The notes below the pieces were generated by a model that searched no databases, had not been told where the DNA came from, and saw nothing but the letters and a program-made list of their open reading frames with translations. Below, one piece after another: positions 31,901 through 41,880 of a stretch of 64,000 nt of DNA. The position numbers and the translations under genes were made by a program. Origin of the DNA: Uranotaenia lowii (Eukaryota > Arthropoda > Insecta > Diptera > Culicidae); NCBI RefSeq assembly GCF_029784155.1, contig NC_073692.1, positions 236,362,503 through 236,426,502 on the forward strand. Reading direction: 5' to 3'. Every line of letters starts with the position of its first letter. Position 1 is the stretch's first letter.

Positions 31901-34099
31901 CAGCTGATCTTCAAACCTTAGTTCGAGAAGAGAAACATAAAAATGAAGAAAAAACCCGCTTGAAGGTTCACCATTTTTTAAATTAATATTATATCCAGTA
32001 TCAGTAGTATTAAAGCGATTTGGCACAGGTCATATGAGACCCCGTTGAAAATTAGTTTGCTTAAATATATGTTTAATGTAGTTTCGTAGTTAATAAATTC
32101 GTTTCAAATAGTGTGTTTTTTAAGCCAAAATAAATGTGTAGTTTTTGTAAATAAATTGTGTGCCTTACTTCAACGAGGAATTTTTACTTACCGCCGCCTG
32201 GAGCAGAGATTGCAACTATCACAAGGGACAACCCAACACCCCCCACGGAAGACTCAACCCAACCAGGAGCCCAAGGTTTGCCCCACGGAAATTCCCCCCA
32301 TACAGTCCACTGCGAGGTCCAAGCAGGGTTTGGACCGCACCCCAACATCTTGTATAAATTAGACCCAAGAATAGACCACGGATAAAGGTGCTCTTATACC
32401 GGTTCTAAAAATGTTGAGGTGAAACTGGTATAATGGACGGATGCGGTTGCTTGGGTCGAAATTTGGGTCTAGACCGGCTGTCTGGACCACGAATACAGAT
32501 GCTTTAATAACATAGAATAATATAAGAAGAACAAAGAACGACGAACTCAATATCTTGAATCCATAAAACGAATATATGGACAACAATACGAAAATCCCTG
32601 TTAATTAAACTTAAGCAACTGTTGTTCAAAAAATAATGGTCTCTCGGCTCCGTAAAACTAAGTAATTTGAGCCGTTTCAAATAAACGATTTATAAAAAAA
32701 AAGAACAAAGTAAGCGAGGGAACTGAAAAAAACGAAGTTTTTGACAGACAGATAGCGGTACAAATGTGTCTCGCTTGGACTCTAAACTCGGTAGAATTTA
32801 CAATTTTCGTAACAGTGTTACATTTCGTGGTAGTAGTGTTCATTTCTACGTCCGAAGAGTTACAAAATAGGTTAAGGAAATTTTGTAACTCTTCGGACTT
32901 AGGGTGGCGGAATTCGAACCCTGGACCTCTGGCTTAGAAGCCAAAGACGTTCGCCATTAGGCTGAACGACCACCTCTCCAAAACTGTTATAGCCAAGCCA
33001 CTGTTATACAAAACCGGAATTGTTCCTTTTCTTCGTTGTTTCTTTTTGTTTTCATTTCTATACACTGAGGTAAATTCAATGTTTAGTACCTATCTTGTTT
33101 TTTATCGGTTACACTACTGAGGGGTATGGTGTCTGCAGCCCGTTCAATGATTTTTTTACGGCACTACTTACTAGCACTACTACTAAACGAAAAATAAAAT
33201 ATTTTCTAATGCACTAATTCCAGATTGACGGCCAGAGCTGCGTTCGATATTCCGGAAGGCGAATTCCTATGCAACACTTACACCTACACTTTGAATGGAA
33301 CCACTGCTAGACAACAAATGCTAAGGGCAGGTAAATTCTTCACCTGTCGCTGTGCCCGTTGTCTGGACCCCACGGAACTGGGCACGCATTTTAGCTCACT
33401 CAAGTGCCAAAAATGTGATAATGGACTGATCGTATCGAGCAATCCTTTAGGTAAATATTGTCTTTTATCCTTATCTATTGGTTATTCTAGAACACGATTT
33501 ATTTTTATCTTTCAGACGACGAATCGGAATGGAAATGTACGCACTGCGAGTTCAAAACGAAAGGAGCTGCTGTGTCGAAAGCCGTCCAAGTTATGCAAGC
33601 TGAATTGGATGAGCTTGCTTACATGGAATATGGTCCAGAACGTTTGGAAAACTTCGAACGCGTATTTAAAAAGTATCGAAGCGTTCTGCACCCCCTGCAT
33701 TTCATCAATACTTCAATCCGTCATAGTCTCATTGAATTGTACGGCCGAATTCCCGGGTATGAAATGCAAGAGCTTCCGGACATTTTGCTAGAACGCAAGA
33801 TCACGCTATGCAGAGATGTTTTGAAAGTATTGAACGTATTGGAACCGGGAAAGTCACGGGCTAGAGCAATGATTATGTACGAACTGCATGCGCCATTGGT
33901 TCTAATGGCGCAATCGGCATACCGGAACGGTATTTTAGCTGGTGAACCATTGAAGAAACAGTTGGAGGAGGCAATTGAATTGTTGGTAGAATGTGCTGAA
34001 ATATTGGATTGGGAAGATCCATCCACTCCGGAAGGCATTCTTGCGAACGTGGCCAAACAATCGCTAGTTGAGCTGAGACAAAGTGTGGATAGATTATAG
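22902..34099 (+). CDS. SET and MYND domain protein, SmydA/msta type (three exons)
   Basis: Exons are 22902-23581, 33224-33450 and 33516-34099. Junctions ACAG|GTGAGG, TTCCAG|ATT, TTAG|GTAAAT and TTTCAG|ACG keep the frame, giving 496 residues. A split SET domain begins at residue 14 (GRYGVAAKHLEAGEILL). A MYND zinc finger spans about residues 47-88. The SET core has HSCVPN and, in exon 2, NTYTYTLNGTTARQQML. Post-SET cysteines follow (FTCRCARCLD). The C-terminus is helical, TPR-like. Arthropod SmydA proteins are putative lysine methyltransferases; AHSC replaces the usual NHSC, so activity is open. The poly(A) signal AATAAA is at 34141. Intron 1 is 9.6 kb and full of transposons. Confidence 0.9.
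23582..24035. other. SMYD intron 1, transposon-free start
   Basis: Begins with the donor GTGAGG. No repeat, open frame or RNA gene is recognised before the TIR element at 24040. Confidence 0.4.
24040..25640. mobile_element. TTAA-flanked TIR element with G-rich ends
   Basis: Ends GGGGG...TAGGGTCTAAC (24040) and GGGGAGGGTAGGGTCTAAC (complement, ending 25640). TTAA at 24036-24039 and 25641-25644 fits a piggyBac-type duplication, though a TA duplication is also possible. An internal inverted repeat (CCCCAACGTTTTT near 24341 and its complement near 24474) folds the left half. No transposase is present. The element 24675-25541 is nested inside. Confidence 0.6.
24675..25541. mobile_element. CAC-terminated, TA-flanked TIR element with splice-like signals
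   Basis: Ends CACACAAAACTTTCGAGGC and CACACAAAATTTTCGGGGC (complement), with TA at 24673-24674 and 25542-25543. Subterminal DNA is rich in TTTTGCTAA and its complement. On the minus strand, ATGCTTACAG|GTAAG (25235-25226) and TTCTTCCAG|ATG (25154) mark an intron. The joined frame is only 22 codons and stops at 25096. A separate 19-codon frame starts upstream. Confidence 0.65.
25645..26002. other. Unassigned intron sequence
   Basis: SMYD intron DNA with no recognised element. An 89-codon frame at 25713-25982 has no domain and no splice context. Confidence 0.4.
26003..26175 (+). other. Exon-like coding fragment
   Basis: An open frame (LAVKTAPTLNWNLTQIGSD, then RNTFYEGNEG) follows AAAACAG and ends at GAAG|GTAATC. 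Its last 58 bases are about 80% similar to 1349-1410 in the TIR remnant, with differences that look partly synonymous. It may be an exon of an unrecognised transposon or duplicated gene. No function is assigned. Confidence 0.35.
26240..27975 (-). mobile_element. RTE-clade LINE, decayed copy
   Basis: Same family as 40221-41880. The minus strand reads the endonuclease-RT linker (KAVKRACRRDKRAWINSLAE near 27800), then after a deletion KKGDLT, and RT with LLLVFVDFEKEFYGLNHENI, GVRQGCILSPLLFLIVMNEI and DLADDIFLL. Several frameshifts and amino-acid changes (EKEFYGL for EKAFDRL) show an older copy. No clear TSD was found. Confidence 0.82.
28883..31723 (+). pseudogene. BEL/Pao pol: RT end, RNase H and integrase, one in-frame stop
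   Basis: The frame begins inside RT before the catalytic YMDDVITGTD. BEL-type RNase H follows (FFSDASERAYGACAYV, PRLELCGALLSAELS). A TAG at 29900-29902 interrupts HFWTDSTCVLQ, where tryptophan is usual; the frame then stays open for 606 codons. The integrase has CMKCFRAKPSP, VDYFGPVYIRP, SDNGTNFVGARNYL and a catalytic glutamate after PHFGGLWE, ending at 31723. Apart from the deletion and this stop the pol is well preserved, which suggests a recent insertion. Confidence 0.87.
31797..32347 (+). repeat. BEL/Pao right LTR
   Basis: 551 bp from TGTTGGTAG to CCCCAACA, preceded by a purine-rich tract (AGGATGGGCCGGGA). Its first ~150 bp repeat 28593-28753. Confidence 0.85.
32640..32705 (+). mobile_element. 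Short LINE 3' tail
   Basis: TTTGAGCCGTTTCAAATAAA followed by an A-run resembles the 3' end of the I-clade LINE at 48462-57188 in plus orientation, diverged. Only about 60 bp are present and no TSD was resolved. Confidence 0.4.
32850..32898. repeat. Perfect 19-bp hairpin
   Basis: Arms 32850-32868 and 32880-32898 (GTCCGAAGAGTTACAAAAT and its complement) are separated by 11 bases. It directly borders the tRNA-like sequence at 32903. Confidence 0.75.
32903..32974 (-). other. tRNA-like pseudogene or SINE head
   Basis: 72 bases with matching acceptor ends (GGTGG...CCACC), a 4-bp D stem, an A-box-like CAGCCTAATGG and a B box GTTCGAATTC. The anticodon arm would carry TCT (Arg) but its loop is one base too long, and the T arm overlaps the acceptor stem. 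It is unlikely to make a functional tRNA. Confidence 0.45.
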
Positions 34100-34638
34100 C
34101 GTTATTCAATAATGATCTTGACCAAGTTGTGCTGTTTTCAAATAAAGCGCATCCTTTCACAAAGCTTATATAAAGTATTATTCAATTTGATGTTTGTAGG
34201 GTCATCTAGGTAATTATTAAAATTGTTTTTTTTCTAATCTTGTGCTTCTGTTGTTTTAGTTTGGCATATTATGATGACTACCTATTTGATAATATTTCAA
34301 TGGTCCTGCAATTTATGCTACAATTCCAATGATGCAAGACAGGCTTTCTTTCACAAACATACTAGCGTCGAAGCTTTTACACTTTTATTTCGTTTGATTG
34401 TTTAAGAATTATAAAAACAGAGCACATGAGTTTCATCAACGCACTTTTATGAAATGTGCATTCGAGGTGAAGAAAACTAAATGACGCTTCGCATACAACA
34501 TTCACAGAAACTGTCCGCGAAGTTTGTTTAGGCATGCAAAAGACATACCACTGATTATGCCTTACATGTTTAGTATCACAACTGACTAGGACTATCATAA
34601 CACAGGGTCGGGCGCATTTACCTTCATTGGATTCCTCT

Positions 34639-37600
34639 CTAACTGAAGAAGTAGATCGAATTCAGTACTTCCCGAAGATCGAAGGTTCCTTTGTCTGGGT
34701 ACTGGTGTAAAATACGGTTCAGCTTTCGTTTTGTCAGATCTATCACCGACCCGTCGTTAGCTATTTCACTATAAATTAAAAAAAAAAAAAAAACAATTTG
34801 TTACATGTGTATGATCAGCGATCAAATAATAAAGTTTTTAAGTACATATGTAATTAGTTAATGTAATAGACTATTTAAGTAAATACTTACTTTTCGTCAT
34901 AGCTGTATTTTTGCACAAGAAACTTTGAAAGATCTTCTAGGATCGGTTCTGAATGTAAGGCAACGAATTGTTCACGACATATCTGTAAAAAAGTATTTTT
35001 ATGCTAGTATTTTTTTAAGTTGTTCAAAAGCTCACCTTATTCATAAGAGGAACTGTGCAAGCATGAGTCCAGTAACAGTCGTGCACGGAAACGAATGTTA
35101 ATCCTGCTCGCTCGCAATGCAGGGAAGTGAGCATCATGTGACTTGAATCTAGCGAATGCACGAAATTAGGCGGAAATGCATTTTTCTGCTTCATGATGTT
35201 CGGTTTTTCAAACGAATCGATGGAAAAATGTTCCGGCAGTTGGATAGACTTGGCAGATAGGTATGGTCGATCAGACCGGTTGTAAGGCTGCACTACCGGA
35301 AGACCAAGCGGTGTAGTCCATTCAACGTTCTGTGCGCAAACTGCCGAGATAAGTCGCGCGCAATCTGTGAACCAGTCTTGGATTTCTTTTGCTGAGGTAA
35401 ACATTTCGCCGAGGGCATTAAACGTTTTCGACGTCAGATAACTTGAGGCTGGCCACACCCAATCTTTAGGGAATTCATCAATGTATTCTAATTGACGGGC
35501 GATTTGTTTGCGAGCTCCATATCGGGTCACCCCGTAGACTGTCGTCATAACAGTTTGTTTGATAACTTTGCGTTGAATAAATCCTTCTAAAATTTTTGCA
35601 ACTTTTATATTGTTTTCGGCATCTTTGGCTCTACTATCTTCAACCAGTGCAGCAACAGCACTATAAACGTCTTGTGGCTTTTCGGCGGGAGCGAGATTCA
35701 CGCTAATAGCGCCAAGTTTGTCACGACCAAGAGCTGCATAATGCTGAAGTCCATTACATGAACCATCTTGATGAATGGGGAAACCACTCAGGAATTTAGT
35801 AGGATCAGGACAGCGGTGAACTTTGGCAATTTCCATGCAACAGGCAAGTGTTTGCCATGGTTCATCAGATTTGCTCCACCACATTTTTCCCGACAGTGGT
35901 CGATCTGCTGAGTCTAAAATATCATCCATAATTTCATTTGCGTATTTAAGGCGATCAGCGACAGAATCTCTTTTTTTCAGGCCCGTCAAATTGATGCAAT
36001 GTAATTTCAGCCAGTCAAATCCGTCTGGGCCTAACGGTTTCTTTTGATGAAAAACCATTAGACATCGGGCCAGATCATGTCCTAGATGATTTAGATGTGG
36101 TGGAATAGGGTAAACGCGTCCTCGAAAATCTATATTTTGTGGAAGCCAGAATACCCGTTTGCGGAAATGATTGGCTAGCGAAAGTCGATAAAGAGCATCG
36201 CACCATAAACTGTACATGTCACCCTGCTTTCGTTTGTGGGAGATTTTCTTGCGCAACATATCGAATTTGTCATAATTAGACATTTCGTTCCGTGGTTTCA
36301 ACTCTTCTATCTGAGGTAGAGAACTTGGTGGCTCAGGAACATCCAGTTTAGCATTACCACCATCATTGAAGACCTTCAGCACTACATTTAACATTCCTTC
36401 ATTTATTCTCCACGGAATACTGCCTAATTGGTTCAATGAATCTAAAGTTGGGTACATGTCTTGTTTTTTTACATTGGCAATCCTTTCAATTTGCTGGTGT
36501 GCTTGCTGTGGCAAACGAATTAATTCTGATTTGGCCAGTATGTACCCACCATTCTCTGGTGTGCTCCACGGCTGAGGAGGGCACAACATCGGAACTAAGT
36601 TGACATCGAATTTCAGAGTGTCCTGTTGTGATTTACGGAACAGCTTGACCAGCACTGGATGGGGCTTAATTTGCTCTTTAGCAATTTTAGCCTCATAGCG
36701 GAACAACGAATAGAACGCAGGAACATTTTTTACCTGCCGATTGATTTTCGAGGCTGCGTTTACGTTAACTTTTAAGTCATTTTTCAAGATACTGTACAAA
36801 AAGCGACCAACGCCATTTACGGCAGCTTTCGGCCAAGAAATACTTTGAATATCCATGCTGGCTCCACTCTGTCGATTTTCGTGAACTAACCGTTGACACA
36901 GTTGTCTTGGATTATCGCTACTCGTACCCTCGGACAAGGCGTCGCAATACATTCCATAAATCTCACAGGTTTTGTCTAGCACACCATTCGATCGTTTTTG
37001 TTCTACATGATAACGTGCCTCAACTTTCTTTCCTAATTCTCGATGAAGATGACTTATTACATAGCTGAAGGTATCTGAGCCCTCGATCAACATTTGTGCT
37101 TCATCCAGTAGTATTTCTGTGTATTGCGCCACATCAAGAGCCTTAAGGTACGGAAATAAATTGATCGAACGACCAGCTTTAGATTCAGTTACGGCTTTCA
37201 GCGTGTTTACATCCCTATTGAATGCTACCGAAGCTTGTTTTGTCCAGGTTTTTCGTAGTTCTTCCAACTCTCGACGCTATAGAAAGAAATCTTCTCATTA
37301 GCATTCTTGTTATAAAACGAACAATATAATTGCAGCATGATAAAGAAAAGGACTGTAATCAAATTTTCTGATAAAAAAATACTCACATAAAGTTGTACGT
37401 TATCACTAGGTTCAGGTATATTTTGGATGCTTTTAACCTTGAGGTGACCCTTTAATTCCAGTTCGAGCTGTTCATTGGTCATTTGCTCCAATTCATCTCG
37501 GGAAAATCCAAACTTACTGGTCATTAATTCCGAGCCCGGCTGCGGGATCCCGATGTCGATCTCGAAACTCTTCGATTCGATCGGCAATACGTGCTCGTTT

Positions 37601-39674
37601 AAATCATTTAGTAGATGATTGTCGTAGTGAATAACTGGAACGGTGTATCTCGGTATGAATCCTGGATCTAGTTCTCTGAAAAGGCCAAGCAAAATTTCTC
37701 GCTGATCTTCGATAAACTTGCTGTTATTCATGATATCATTCATGGTTAGTTTTTGAATTTTAGCTTCCTGTAGAAACGAGCGCGCTTCTGCTTTCAGTTC
37801 ATTTGTCGTTTCAAGACGTCCTAAACATTCAAAGATTGCCGCGTATGTTTGCGAATTGCGATCAATTTTATCTTCTTTTAATATTTTTAAGATGTCTTTG
37901 ACCTTTGGAAGATTTCCTTTAGCCGCGTACCCATGCAAGAGCATGTTATAAACTGAAACATCGAAGAACGAGCGATTCCGTTTGTGTCGATAGCTTAAAA
38001 CGGTAGCATAAGCGCGGTTTACCATACCCCTAGTGAGACACATATCAAGATATGCACTAAGAGTTACGTGGAAGCTCTTCTGTCGAGCTAATAATTCTAG
38101 CTCAGAACTTTTGTAATACTTGGAAACAAATTTTTTACTACTTTCTTTGGATTTGGTTGGCTCTTCTTTCGCTTTTTTGCCCTTTTTAATCTTAAGCACT
38201 GTTTCGTTTGTGATATCCTTTTCCATAGGCTCGACAAACTCTTCTTCGAGGTTATCATTAACAACAGCAGCACAGCTGGTTTTACGCTTTTCGTGCAGTT
38301 CTTTCAGCACGCGATAGCTTTCCAGAATTTCCGCCAATGTTTCCTGAGAAAGTTCAATCTCTTTCATGTCTTTGCCAATGTAAATAACCGGGGTCTCTTC
38401 CAGATTCCAATTCGACGGAAGGTTCGTTGGAATGCCAGACATAATTTTATCGGAACAGCTGACAGCGACACCTTCTTCGTCAGGAACAATATCTTCGGGA
38501 TTCATCGAAGAAATAGTACTGTGAGAAATTTGATGAGAAATAAAGTTTGCCAGCTTCTGTGCTTTCAATTTCTGGACTGTTGTTTTTGTTTCCTTTGTCG
38601 ATGTGTCAGTGACTATCGAGAGGAATAGTATAAAAGTGTAATTAGCATTGCGAAAATAAAGTTCTAATATTGTATTAAACATTTTACCTTTCAAAAGCTC
38701 TGTAAATTTCTTGGATGTTTTCTTTCGTTTTTTCTTGTGCACTGGATCCAACATTTCTGCAGTAGGTGTTGTTGAATGAACACGCTTTGTGATGTCTACT
38801 TTGCACTGATCGAATGCTAAAAATATAACGAAATATCGATAGACTATAAATAATGTGGATTTATTTGAGTGAGTTGTAGTATTTCTTTTGTTCGTTCTAA
38901 TAAATTGATCTCTCTGTTATTAGACGCTTCATTATAATTTTGGAACGGGAATAAACTCTATATTAGAAATTATTAAGAACAGACAAGAGTGCCAAAAAAG
39001 GTCTCTAATAAAATTTAACAAAAAATAATCAAGAATAATTAAAGCTCATTTTCAAGCGGATTTGTGCCAACGTATGAACTTAGCTACACAATTAACACAC
39101 GACGTATTACAGGACACGACACTTAACGTATATATCCGTTTGTAAGAACGTTAAGTGTCGTGTCCTGTAATACGTCGTGTGTCAATTGAATAATTAAAGC
39201 GCTTGAATATTGCAAATTGGAAGATTTTTTAGGCTAACAAGTTAACTACAAATTCAGAAACGCTACACTGGAATGTCATTTTCGTAAAAAAAAATTTCAG
39301 TACGAAAATGAAAAAAAAAACACGTACTTGAACAGACCTAACGTAGTAGAATGGATTTGTTTTGATTGCGTAACGACGAACATAACCACAAAATTGAGAC
39401 GATAGAATTTTTAAAAATTAAATTACAACGCAATTATATCTACCCGCAATTACGTTCCCTCGATTTACATATATCATCGAACCCCTAAGAATGTTTACTT
39501 ACCAGTTTCTGGAAGCAGCCTGAAACACGTTTTAAACCCATCAACTCTGTTACATAAAAAGGAATAATTTTGCACTTGATTTTTCTTGTACTGACACCGG
39601 TTAATTGTACCTTTACCAATCAATAGATTGTTCTTATTCCTGGACAAATTTCTTATCGCTAGTATACGATACAT
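34639..39674 (-). CDS. POLRMT: Mitochondrial DNA-directed RNA polymerase (six exons, 1229 aa)
   Basis: Exons: 39674-39503, 38816-38688, 38612-37387, 37276-35036, 34982-34891 and 34768-34639, all with GT-AG introns and a continuous frame of 1230 codons with the stop. The N-terminus (MYRILAIRNLSRNKNNLL) is basic without acids, as in mitochondrial targeting peptides. Residues about 280-370 carry PPR-type helices. The T7-like core has DFRGRVYP (~791), HQDGSCNGLQHYAALGRD with the first catalytic Asp (~912), KQTVMTTVYGVTRYGA with the Lys/Tyr helix (~980) and VHDCYWTHA with the second Asp (~1139). It ends YFFS. Length and motifs match animal POLRMT. It transcribes mtDNA and primes its replication. 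An AATAAA (complement) is at about 34384. Confidence 0.96.
39090..39187. repeat. 40-bp near-perfect hairpin in POLRMT intron 1
   Basis: Arms 39090-39129 and 39148-39187 are inverse copies with one mismatch, separated by 18 bases. No TIR-type family or TSD is evident. It would be transcribed as part of the POLRMT pre-mRNA. Confidence 0.85.
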
Positions 39675-39845
39675 TTTCCCAACTTTAAATCGGCGTTTAT
39701 TAAAAGAAATCGTGAAAAAAACCTAACTTTCGGGCGGGACACTATCGAGTTTTCGGCAAGCACATTGTTTTTGTTATGAAAACAAGATCACGAGCTAATA
39801 CACGATAGCGTGTTTGAAGGCACTCACAACTGAAATTTTACCCTA
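39675..39845 (-). promoter_or_regulatory. POLRMT upstream region
   Basis: About 170 bases between the POLRMT ATG and the next repeat. The 5' UTR and promoter must start here or beyond. No TATA box or strong TCAGT initiator is obvious. Confidence 0.3.
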
Positions 39846-39948
39846 CACGCTCATTTTTTAAACTTAAAAATTAGGTTGTTTTGGTTACAAACAGCACTTC
39901 AGTGGCAGCCCTCAACTTTGAGTTCGACTGGGCAATCGCAACTATAAG
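39846..39948. mobile_element. Fragment of the GCACGCTC MITE family
   Basis: About 100 bp matching the left end of the MITE at 42391-47874, uninterrupted here (ACAGCACTTCAGTGGCAGCC). It therefore acts as an empty-site reference for the insertion at 42447. Confidence 0.65.
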
Positions 39949-40194
39949 CACAGAGAACAGACGTACAAGCTCGAACAAAAAGTCTTTAAAAAGTGTGTAA
40001 AATTTCAAATTCCGACATCCAAAAAATACGTTGAAAATTGACTTGAAACAGTGCCATCTATTGCGCCGTTCAAAAGTTGCAGATCAAATTTTTAAGTTCT
40101 TGGTTTTCGAAAAGGCGTAATTGTATAAGAAAGAACTAATTTATTGTTAAACTTATGCCGCTCTAAAATAGATGGGTTCAATTAATTGCTAAAT
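39949..40194. other. Unassigned spacer
   Basis: AT-rich DNA without an open frame or array. No feature assigned. Confidence 0.4.
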
Positions 40195-40220
40195 AGGGGA
40201 GATGAGGGCATAACGAGCAC

Positions 40221-41880
40221 TTACTTACTTACTTAATGATCCCGCGCCGATCCTCCGGTGCATAGGGCCGTGGTAAAAGACCTCCACTGTTGACGATCCG
40301 GAGCCAGCGTCTTCACCTGGTCCCAGTCAAGATTCTCGTCGACAGTTCGGATTTCAGCGGCTAGGCTTCGCCGCCACGAGTTTCTGGGCCTGCCTCTTCT
40401 TCGATGACCTTCTGGATTCCAGTCAAGCGCCTCTCTGCAAATCTCGTCTTCATCTTTTCGCAGCGTGTGCCCAATCCATCTCCACTTACGTTCCCGAATC
40501 TCGATTTCTAGCGCCCTTTGATGACACCGGCGATGTAGTTCCTCATTCGAGATCCAGTTGCCAGGCCACCAAGCGCGGATGATGTTCCGCAGGCAGCGGT
40601 TTACAAATACTTGCAGTTTTTGCGTCGTCACCGCATATGTGCACCAAGTTTCGCACCCGTACAGCAATACGGATTTGACGTTTGAGTTGAAGATTCGGAT
40701 TTTTGTTCGTAGAGAGATCTGGCGTGACCGCCAGATGTTTCGGAGATTCGCAAACGCAAATCGGGCCTTTCTGATCCGGGTTTCGATGTCTTTCCTGGTA
40801 CCACCATCAGGCGTTATCTGGCTACCAAGATACTGGAAGCACTCCACTTTCTCAACTTGTTGCCCAGCTACCATGAAACTGGAGGGATTTCCTGTGTTGA
40901 TTTCCATCGACTTGGTCTTTCCGACATTGACTTTGAGACCTGCTGCCTTGGAGCTTTCGGTGAGGTCGTCGAGTTTGCTCTGCATGTCCGGTTGTGTTTG
41001 GGCGAGCAAAACAATATCGTCAGCCAGGTCAAGGTCGTTCAGTTGCTCAATTTTTAAAGGATTCCACGGCAATCCTCGGTTCGGTGCACAGTCGATCGAT
41101 CCAGTCAGAATCTCATCCATTACGATGAGGAAAAGTAGCGGTGATAAGATACATCCTTGTCTCACTCCAGCAGGTACCGGGATTGGTTCGGACAAGACAC
41201 CATCGTGCAAGACCTTGCACGAAAATGCCTCGTATTGTGCTTCGATGAGATGGACTAGTTTCTCTGGGACCCCTCGTCGCCTTAGAGCCGCCCAGATGTT
41301 TTCATGATTAAGTCGGTCGAATGCTTTTTCGAAATCAACGAACACCAGCAGAAGAGAGTCCTGGAATTCGTTGATTTGTTCCAGTATGATTCGTAGCGTT
41401 GTGATGTGGTCCACACATGATCGTCCGGATCGGAATCCAGCTTGTTGCCGTCGGAGTGTAGCGTCGATTTTCTCCTGGATCCTGTTCAGGATCACTTTGC
41501 AGAGTACTTTGAGGGTTGTACAGATCAACGTTATGCCTCGCCAGTTACCGCACTCTGTCAGGTCTCCTTTCTTCGGGACCTTTACGAGGATACCCTGCAT
41601 CCAGTCGGCCGGGAATGTTGCAGTATCCCAGATGTCAGCGAAAAGACGGTGCAACATTTGTGCTGATAGGGCAGGGTCGGCTTTCAGCATTTCAGCAGGG
41701 ATGCAATCGATCCCAGGTGCTTTGTTGGATTTCATGTTTTTGATTGCCGCTTCTATTTCAGCCAGCGAGGGCGCTTCCGAGTTGACGCCAATTATGCGAC
41801 TTACTGTTGGCGCTTCAAGCTGCGGGTTCTGTTGGCCATCGCTATTCGTGACTCGGAAGAGTTGTTCGAAGTGCTCAGTC
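40221..41880 (-). mobile_element. RTE-clade LINE, 5'-truncated
   Basis: Perfect 12-bp TSD CATAACGAGCAC at 40209-40220 and 41881-41892. The 3' end at the left is a tandem repeat (TTAC on the plus strand). The copy starts within the endonuclease-RT linker, and the RT frame is intact to its stop. The target is a repeat beginning AGGGGAGATGAGGGCATAAC (about 40195). Confidence 0.92.
40233..41880 (-). CDS. RTE-type reverse transcriptase (ORF2 3' part)
   Basis: Reading leftwards, WTEHFEQLF is followed by a region before RT (NKAPGIDCIPAEMLK). RT motifs are GNWRGITLICTTLKV, LLVFVDFEKAFDRLNHENIW, AGVRQGCILSPLLFLIVMDE and the catalytic DLADDIVLLAQ. The C-terminal RTE signature (RKWRWIGHTLRKDEDEI, GRPRNSWRRSLAAEI) follows. 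No RNase H is present, as expected for RTE. The open frame extends rightwards past 41880 into flanking DNA, but that part is not element sequence. The endonuclease is missing through 5' truncation, so this copy is inactive. Confidence 0.88.

Larger units (their letters stand above)
28593..32347 (+). mobile_element. BEL/Pao LTR retrotransposon, 5'-deleted and partly inverted
   Basis: TSD TCTTG lies at 28588-28592 and 32348-32352. The right LTR is 31797-32347 (551 bp). The left end has the first ~160 bp of the LTR (28593-28753), then about 130 bp (28752-28882) that are the inverted LTR segment seen at 31985-32115. The pol frame follows directly. Gag, protease and the first half of RT are deleted. 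Confidence 0.88.
28191..32372. mobile_element. Long-TIR MITE carrying the BEL/Pao insertion
   Basis: The left arm (ATTCTTGGGTCTAATTTATA at 28191, then about 130 bp more) is the inverse of the right arm 28460-28592 plus 32353-32372. The two halves are joined exactly across the BEL/Pao element at its TSD. A smaller MITE-like unit sits at the centre (about 28346-28465), with a relative at 32373-32505. No coding frame. Confidence 0.6.

Noticed and set aside
32903..32974. Functional tRNA-Arg gene
   Set aside because: The anticodon loop length and T-arm pairing are wrong, so it is kept only as a tRNA-like relic.
38613..38687. Open reading through POLRMT intron 2
   Set aside because: The 75-bp segment has proper GT-AG ends and keeps frame when removed. 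It adds a hydrophobic stretch that does not belong in POLRMT.
40558..41307. 249-codon plus-strand frame
   Set aside because: It is the antisense shadow of the RTE reverse transcriptase and uses its codon structure.
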